This document shows, piece after piece, positions 7,226 to 10,573 of a stretch of 10,573 nt of DNA. Each line of letters starts with the position of its first letter. The first letter of the stretch is position 1. Source of the stretch: JBLNBU01 sp050260215 (GTDB taxonomy: Bacteria > Pseudomonadota > Alphaproteobacteria > Rhodospirillales > Magnetospirillaceae); contig JBLNBU010000278.1 in the NCBI GenBank assembly GCA_050260215.1, positions 1 to 10,573 on the forward strand. Reading direction: 5' to 3'. The position numbers and the translations under genes were made by a program. Under the pieces are notes generated by a model that did no database searches, was not told where the DNA came from, and saw only the letters and a list, made by a program, of their open reading frames with translations.

Positions 7226-7504
7226 ATGGAAATCCACCTGCTTGCCGAGGATGTCGACGGCACCGTCACCGTCGGCGGCGAAGGGGCCGAAGTCAGCCTG
7301 GACGAGGCCTTGGGCCAGATCCCCCCGCGCGCGGTCGAGGATTTGATGCCCGCCATCTGCGCCACCGCCAACCCGGTGGTGCGTGAGGTGATGATGTATC
7401 ACGCCGCCCTGGCCTACATCGACGACAAGTCGCTGTGGCAATCCCCCCGCATCACGTTCTCGGTCGAACTCTCCGACTGTTCGTGGTCGTTCAGCGAAGA
7501 ATAG
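7226..7504 (+). CDS. Hypothetical 92-aa acidic protein
   Basis: I do not recognise this protein. It has no signal peptide and no membrane segment and is clearly acidic (many Glu/Asp, few Lys/Arg), so it is probably cytosolic. The N-terminal part (EIHLLAEDVDGTVTVGGEGA) looks beta-rich, the middle (VEDLMPAICATANPVVREVM) helical, and the end has aromatic residues (SLWQSP, CSWSF). The ATG is preceded by GGAGAG with a 9-nt spacer, a good ribosome site that supports a real gene. It lies 63 nt after mlaC on the same strand and could be read through from it, and it ends 3 nt from the stop of a convergent small gene. A function is not deducible. Confidence 0.7.
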   Translation: MEIHLLAEDVDGTVTVGGEGAEVSLDEALGQIPPRAVEDLMPAICATANPVVREVMMYHAALAYIDDKSLWQSPRITFSVELSDCSWSFSEE

Positions 7505-7507
7505 CCT

Positions 7508-7720
7508 TCAGCCCGCCTTGCGAAAGGGGATCACCTCGCCCCGCACCGCGGCGATGAGGTCTTCAAGATCGTCGGCAGCGGCGGCGAAGGCGTGCGCCCC
7601 CGGCTCGCCCGCCCGGCGGGTGGCCATGTCGCGCAGTTCGGCGATAGTCTCGCGGATCAGCACGGGATCGGCGATCGCCTGGGCGTAAAGGCCGATCTCT
7701 CGGTTGACGGGGCGGGTCAT
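7508..7720 (-). CDS. Hypothetical 70-aa helical protein
   Basis: Unrecognised small protein without signal peptide or membrane segment. The sequence from IGLYAQAIADPVLIRETIAE to FAAAADDLEDLIAAVRGEVI reads as two or three amphipathic helices rich in Ala, Glu, Asp and Arg, suggesting a small helical-bundle protein. The ATG at 7720 is preferred over an ATG 27 codons upstream because AGGAG stands 7 nt before it, and the added upstream residues are Pro/Ser-rich and unlike a natural N-terminus. It is convergent with the 92-aa gene (3-nt gap) and lies downstream, on the same strand, of the 45-aa gene with 140 nt between them. Function is unknown. Confidence 0.65.
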   Translation of the reverse strand: MTRPVNREIGLYAQAIADPVLIRETIAELRDMATRRAGEPGAHAFAAAADDLEDLIAAVRGEVIPFRKAG

Positions 7721-7860
7721 GGCGGGGCTCCTGGTCGATGGCTGGGGGGAAACCATTTCCACCTTCAACCTTAGTCCCGCCGGCAGCCCCACCCCACCCA
7801 CGCCTTGTTCGAAACGGTGACGAATTGTGTTGCCTGGAGCTACGGCCCGGCCATGGGCGG
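7721..7860. other. Intergenic spacer between two small minus-strand genes
   Basis: 140 nt with an AT-richer core (around 7810-7830) that probably holds the promoter or leader of the 70-aa gene. The first bases contain its ribosome site. I found no convincing -35/-10 pair, terminator or further coding frame. Confidence 0.4.
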
Positions 7861-7998
7861 TCAGCGGGCCAGGACGGCCGAATTGCCCGAGACCGCTTCG
7901 ATGGCCTGGCGGACCAGGTCACGCGGGGCGGTGATCAGCGAGTACCCGTAACGGGCGATATAGGCGGCGACGGCACCGACGAGGGGGCGAGGGATCAT
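7861..7998 (-). CDS. Small protein of 45 aa, unknown
   Basis: A short frame of 46 codons on the minus strand, starting MIPRPLVGAVAAYIARYGYS and ending GNSAVLAR. It is preceded by GGAGGT with a 4-nt spacer, the strongest ribosome site in the window besides that of modA, and its third codon positions are mostly G or C as in the neighbouring genes. It is basic at the N-terminus and has one amphipathic or weakly hydrophobic helix (about 5-23), then RDLVRQAIEAV, so it could be a small membrane-associated or helical protein. Its upstream region is a long low-GC stretch shared with the divergent binding-protein gene. I do not recognise it; the evidence for translation is indirect. Confidence 0.6.
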   Translation of the reverse strand: MIPRPLVGAVAAYIARYGYSLITAPRDLVRQAIEAVSGNSAVLAR

Positions 7999-8002
7999 GA
8001 CA

Positions 8003-8008
8003 ACCTCC
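8003..8008 (-). promoter_or_regulatory. Ribosome binding site of the 45-aa gene
   Basis: The minus strand reads GGAGGT, 4 nt before the ATG at 7998. This near-perfect site is the main reason to call the 45-aa frame a gene. Confidence 0.6.
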
Positions 8009-8026
8009 GTCGTTCTGACGGCATAA

Positions 8027-8061
8027 ACTCACGCTTCTTAGGGTACAGCAAGCGCATGAGT
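8027..8061. repeat. Imperfect inverted repeat in the divergent promoter region
   Basis: ACTCACGCTT (8027-8036) and AAGCG-CA-TGAGT (8050-8061) are complementary over 10 bp except for a 2-nt insertion, around a 13-nt centre. It lies between the 45-aa gene and the binding-protein gene, which read away from it, so it does not terminate either. On the minus strand it overlaps a weak promoter-like pair, TTGCTG (8046-8051) and GTTTAT (8023-8028) at 17-nt spacing. An operator, a leader hairpin or a small RNA are possible. Confidence 0.4.
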
Positions 8062-8120
8062 CTTTAGTTAAGAACGCCCAGGTTAATGCAGAAGGGGGTT
8101 ACGGAAACTGGCGATCGGAT

Positions 8121-8126
8121 GATAAT
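8121..8126 (+). promoter_or_regulatory. Candidate -10 element upstream of the PhnD-like gene
   Basis: GATAAT matches the -10 consensus in 5 of 6 positions and lies 40 nt before the chosen start at 8167. A -35 partner (TTACGG at 8099-8104, 16-nt spacing) is poor, so the promoter may need an activator or not exist. Confidence 0.28.
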
Positions 8127-8166
8127 ATGCCATCGGTATGAGGTGGCTGACGGGACCGGGTTTTCC

Positions 8167-9087
8167 ATGTCCGCATATGCACGTTTGTTCGGTGTGCTCG
8201 CCCTGATCTGCTCGCTGTGGGCCGGCGGCGGCGCCGCCCAGGGCTACAGGCCCCAGGGACAGGGGCAGACGGACACGGTGTGGGTGTTCGGCATCCACCC
8301 CTATTCCAATCCCCAGGACCTGTTCCAGGCCTACGAGCCGATCGCCGCGTACCTGGAAGCGCACATTCCGGGCTCGCGCTTCCGCATCGAAGCGTCGCGC
8401 GACTATCCCGACTTCGAGGCCAAAATGGCCGCGGGCGCCTTCCATTTCGCCATGCCCAATCCGTACGAGACGGTGCTGGCCATCGCCTACGGCTACAAGG
8501 TCATCGCCAAGATGACCCCGGACGAGGATTTCCGCGGCCTGATCGTCGCCCGCACCACCAAGGGATTCCGCAAGCCGGTCGACCTGTACGGGCGCACGCT
8601 GGCCTTCCCGTCGCAGACGGCGGTGGCCGGCACCATGCTGCCGCTGCTGTATCTGGCCGACCACGATCTCGACGTCAACCGCGACACCCGGATCCGCTAC
8701 GTCGGATCGCAGTTCTCGTCGATCCTCAACTGCTACACCGGCGAGGCCGAGGCCTGCGGCACCACCGTGCGCTTCTGGCGCATCTGGTCGCGTGACAATC
8801 CCGACAAGGCGGCCGAGATGGAGGTGCTGTGGCGCACTCCGTCGCTGCCCCACAACGGCATCGTCGCCCGCGCCGACGTCAATCCCGCCCTGGCCCGCAA
8901 GGTGGCCGAGGTGCTGGCCGGCATGGACAAGGACCCCACCCTGGACCAGTCCCAGTTCAAGCAGGACCAGGCCCATTTCGAGCTGGCCACCAACGCCACT
9001 TACGACGCGATGACCGATTTCCTGGCCCGCTATGACAGGGTCATCGGCCTGCCCGCCTCGATGAAGTCTTCGGCCAAGGCCAAGTGA
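8167..9087 (+). CDS. PhnD-like periplasmic binding protein (phosphate/phosphite/phosphonate-type)
   Basis: A 306-aa secreted protein of the PhnD-type solute-binding family. A Sec signal peptide (MSAYARLFGVLALICSLWAG, cleavage near GAA or AQG at about 22-26) precedes a typical domain 1 start, TVWVFGIHPYSNPQDLFQAY. Then come EPIAAYLEAHIPGSRFRIE, AMPNPYETVLA, the hinge KPVDLYGRTLAFPS and YVGSQFSSILNCYTGEAEAC with a Cys pair at 189 and 197. No permease or ATPase gene is nearby. The stop overlaps the start of a histidine kinase (GTGA), so the protein is more likely a periplasmic sensor partner than a transport component. The start at 8167 is set by the signal peptide; its ribosome site is weak, and in-frame ATGs lie at 8086 and 8119. 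The ligand cannot be read from sequence; family membership does not prove phosphonate binding. Confidence 0.85.
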   Translation: MSAYARLFGVLALICSLWAGGGAAQGYRPQGQGQTDTVWVFGIHPYSNPQDLFQAYEPIAAYLEAHIPGSRFRIEASRDYPDFEAKMAAGAFHFAMPNPYETVLAIAYGYKVIAKMTPDEDFRGLIVARTTKGFRKPVDLYGRTLAFPSQTAVAGTMLPLLYLADHDLDVNRDTRIRYVGSQFSSILNCYTGEAEACGTTVRFWRIWSRDNPDKAAEMEVLWRTPSLPHNGIVARADVNPALARKVAEVLAGMDKDPTLDQSQFKQDQAHFELATNATYDAMTDFLARYDRVIGLPASMKSSAKAK

Positions 9088-10541
9088 CCCGGATCGCCCG
9101 CATCAGCCGCGCATTGGGCGGCAGCATCCGCCGGCGCCTGATCGGCGGCGTGGTGGTTTTGCATGTGGTGCTGATGGGACTGGTGGTGGCCGACATGCTG
9201 GGCCGCCAGCAGCGCTTCATGGAGGCGCAGCTTTCGGCCGAGGCCCGCGGCCTGGCCGACAACCTGTCGCTCAATTCCATGCAGTGGCTGCTGACCAACG
9301 ACCTCAACGGCCTGGGCGAGCTGGTCGGCAACCTGAAGGCCCAGGGCAACCTGCGCCTGGCCCTGGTGCTGAACGCCGAAGGCCGGGTGCTGGCCTCAAG
9401 CGACCCGGCCCTGTTCAATCTGACGCTGACCGACGAGCCCAGCCGCCACCTGTTCGCCACCCTCGACGAGGGCGGCGATTCCCAGCTGTGGCACGACGGT
9501 ACCGTCGATTCCTTGAGTGCCGTGCTGGTCGGCGGCCGGCGCATCGGCTATGCCCGGGTGATCCTGGACACCGCCCCCGTGCAGGCCGAGTTGCAGGCGG
9601 TGGTCGGCAAGGGCGCCGCCTACACCGTCGCCGCCATCGTGCTGGGCGCCCTGCTGGCCTGGCTGCTGGTGCGCTCCATGACCGGGCGGCTGGCGCTGCT
9701 GTCGGCCGCCATGGACCGCATGGCCGCCGGCGAGCCCGAGGTCGCCCTGCCCGACGACCGCGGCGTCGACGAGGTGTCGCGCCTGACCCGCGACTTCAAC
9801 CACATGGCCGTTGCCCTTGCCGCCGAGAAGGCCGAGCATGTCCGCCTGCTCCAACGCCTCGATCGCGCCAACGGCGAGCTGATGCGCCTGGCCGAGATCT
9901 CGGCCCATCACCTGCAGGAACCGGTGCGCCGCCTGGTGACCTACTCGCAGCTGCTGCGCTCGACGGTGGGCAGCGATGCCGACCCGTCGGTGGAAAAGGC
10001 CCTGAACCAGATGGACCGCGACGGCCGCCACCTGCGCGAGCTGCTGCGCGACATCGAGGTCTACCTGTCCGCCGACCAGCCGCGCACGGCCGAGCCCTGG
10101 GCCGATGCCAACCGGGCGGTGGCCACCGCCCTGCGCCGGCTGGCCGCCGAGATCGAACTCAGTCACGCCCGCATCGAAACCCAGACCCTGCCCGACGCCG
10201 CCATCGACCCGGCCCGCCTGGCCGAGATTTTCGGCGTGCTGCTGGAAAACGCCCTGCGCTACCGCCACACAGACATGGAACCCCACATCGTCGTTGCGGC
10301 CGAGACCGCGGACGGGGTCGTCACCTTCCGGGTGGTCGACAACGGCATCGGCATCCCGCCCGACAAGCGCGAACGAGCCTTCCAGGTGTTCGAGCGCCTG
10401 GGCCCCGCCCCCCTGGTCGGCGGCACCGGCATCGGCCTGGCCATCGTGCGGCGCATGGTGGAAAGCCGCGGCGGCCGCGCCTGGCTGGACGAGGCCGCAG
10501 GGGGCGGCACCGTCGCCGCCTTCACCCTGCCCGCCACCTGA
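9084..10541 (+). CDS. Transmembrane sensor histidine kinase with HAMP domain
   Basis: A 485-aa inner-membrane kinase. TM1 at about 20-38, a periplasmic domain of about 140 residues (40-177), TM2 at about 178-197, then HAMP (197-249) and a coiled-coil linker. The dimerisation/phosphoacceptor segment is EISAHHLQEPVRRLVTYSQL, with H275 as the expected phosphorylated histidine. The ATPase domain follows: N-box N389 in LLENALRYR, G1 DNGIGIP at 419-425, F-box RAFQVFERLG, G2 GGTGIGLAIV at 446-455. The start is GTG, 4 nt before the end of the binding-protein gene; AAGG lies 5 nt upstream, and no other start codon comes before TM1 in a better place. No receiver domain is attached, and the response regulator is not identified here. 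Translational coupling suggests the PhnD-like protein docks on its periplasmic domain. Confidence 0.9.
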   Translation: MTRIARISRALGGSIRRRLIGGVVVLHVVLMGLVVADMLGRQQRFMEAQLSAEARGLADNLSLNSMQWLLTNDLNGLGELVGNLKAQGNLRLALVLNAEGRVLASSDPALFNLTLTDEPSRHLFATLDEGGDSQLWHDGTVDSLSAVLVGGRRIGYARVILDTAPVQAELQAVVGKGAAYTVAAIVLGALLAWLLVRSMTGRLALLSAAMDRMAAGEPEVALPDDRGVDEVSRLTRDFNHMAVALAAEKAEHVRLLQRLDRANGELMRLAEISAHHLQEPVRRLVTYSQLLRSTVGSDADPSVEKALNQMDRDGRHLRELLRDIEVYLSADQPRTAEPWADANRAVATALRRLAAEIELSHARIETQTLPDAAIDPARLAEIFGVLLENALRYRHTDMEPHIVVAAETADGVVTFRVVDNGIGIPPDKRERAFQVFERLGPAPLVGGTGIGLAIVRRMVESRGGRAWLDEAAGGGTVAAFTLPAT

Positions 10542-10573
10542 TCAGAACCCCCCTTCGCGCACCAGCACGGAGC
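10542..10573 (-). CDS. Possible C-terminal end of a convergent gene, partial
   Basis: Directly after the kinase stop, the minus strand reads an open frame giving SVLVREGGF and then TGA (10542-10544). The composition resembles a protein C-terminus and the tail-to-tail arrangement is common here, but only nine codons are visible, so neither reality nor identity can be judged. Confidence 0.3.
   Translation of the reverse strand, partial: SVLVREGGF

Noticed and set aside
8068..8086. TTAA-N11-TTAA as a CtrA-type binding site
   Set aside because: The CtrA consensus needs 7 nt between the half-sites; here there are 11.
8203..8214. Cysteine in the signal peptide of the PhnD-like protein (LALIC) as a lipobox
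   Set aside because: The residues before the cysteine (A-L-I) do not fit the L-A/S-G/A lipobox, and a normal Sec cleavage site follows.

Overview
The window is GC-rich and densely coded. Its gene content (ModABC, GDP-mannose 4,6-dehydratase, an MlaA-MlaC pair, a PhnD-like periplasmic protein with a sensor kinase, two outer-membrane/periplasm systems) fits a Gram-negative alphaproteobacterium. A Rhodospirillales/Magnetospirillum-like host is my inference from composition and gene style; no rRNA or marker gene proves it. I see no mobile elements, tRNAs, rRNAs or CRISPR arrays.

Left part (1-2472): the last 30 codons of a plus-strand gene ending in a TOBE/Mop-like (molybdate-binding) sequence meet, tail to tail with a 2-nt gap, a minus-strand molybdate transport operon modA-modB-modC. 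The three genes are separated by 5-nt gaps and are surely co-transcribed. ModC is short: it stops in the middle of its TOBE domain.

Middle (2549-5517): a minus-strand gmd gene (GDP-D-mannose 4,6-dehydratase, first step to GDP-fucose, GDP-rhamnose or GDP-perosamine) lies 76 nt upstream of modA on the same strand. It is divergent, across 128 nt, from a large plus-strand protein with a TPR-like N-terminus and a SAM methyltransferase C-terminus. The pair suggests surface-glycan metabolism, but the substrate of the methyltransferase is unknown.

Next (5518-7162): after a 266-nt spacer with a candidate promoter comes mlaA-mlaC, the outer-membrane lipoprotein and the periplasmic lipid carrier of the Mla phospholipid-trafficking pathway, with a TGATG stop/start overlap. 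The inner-membrane MlaFEDB parts are not in this window.

Then (7163-8166) comes a small-gene zone: a 92-aa plus-strand unknown, a convergent 70-aa minus-strand unknown and a 45-aa minus-strand unknown with a very good ribosome binding site. The divergent promoter region upstream of the last one carries an inverted repeat.

Right part (8167-10541): a secreted PhnD-type substrate-binding protein overlaps by 4 nt a HAMP-containing membrane histidine kinase. No permease or ATPase accompanies them, so the binding protein probably serves as a periplasmic sensor for the kinase. The kinase has an unusual His-His phosphoacceptor motif. The last 32 nt may hold the C-terminus of a convergent gene. The strongest candidates for a less-described system are this sensor pair and the small ORFs next to it.
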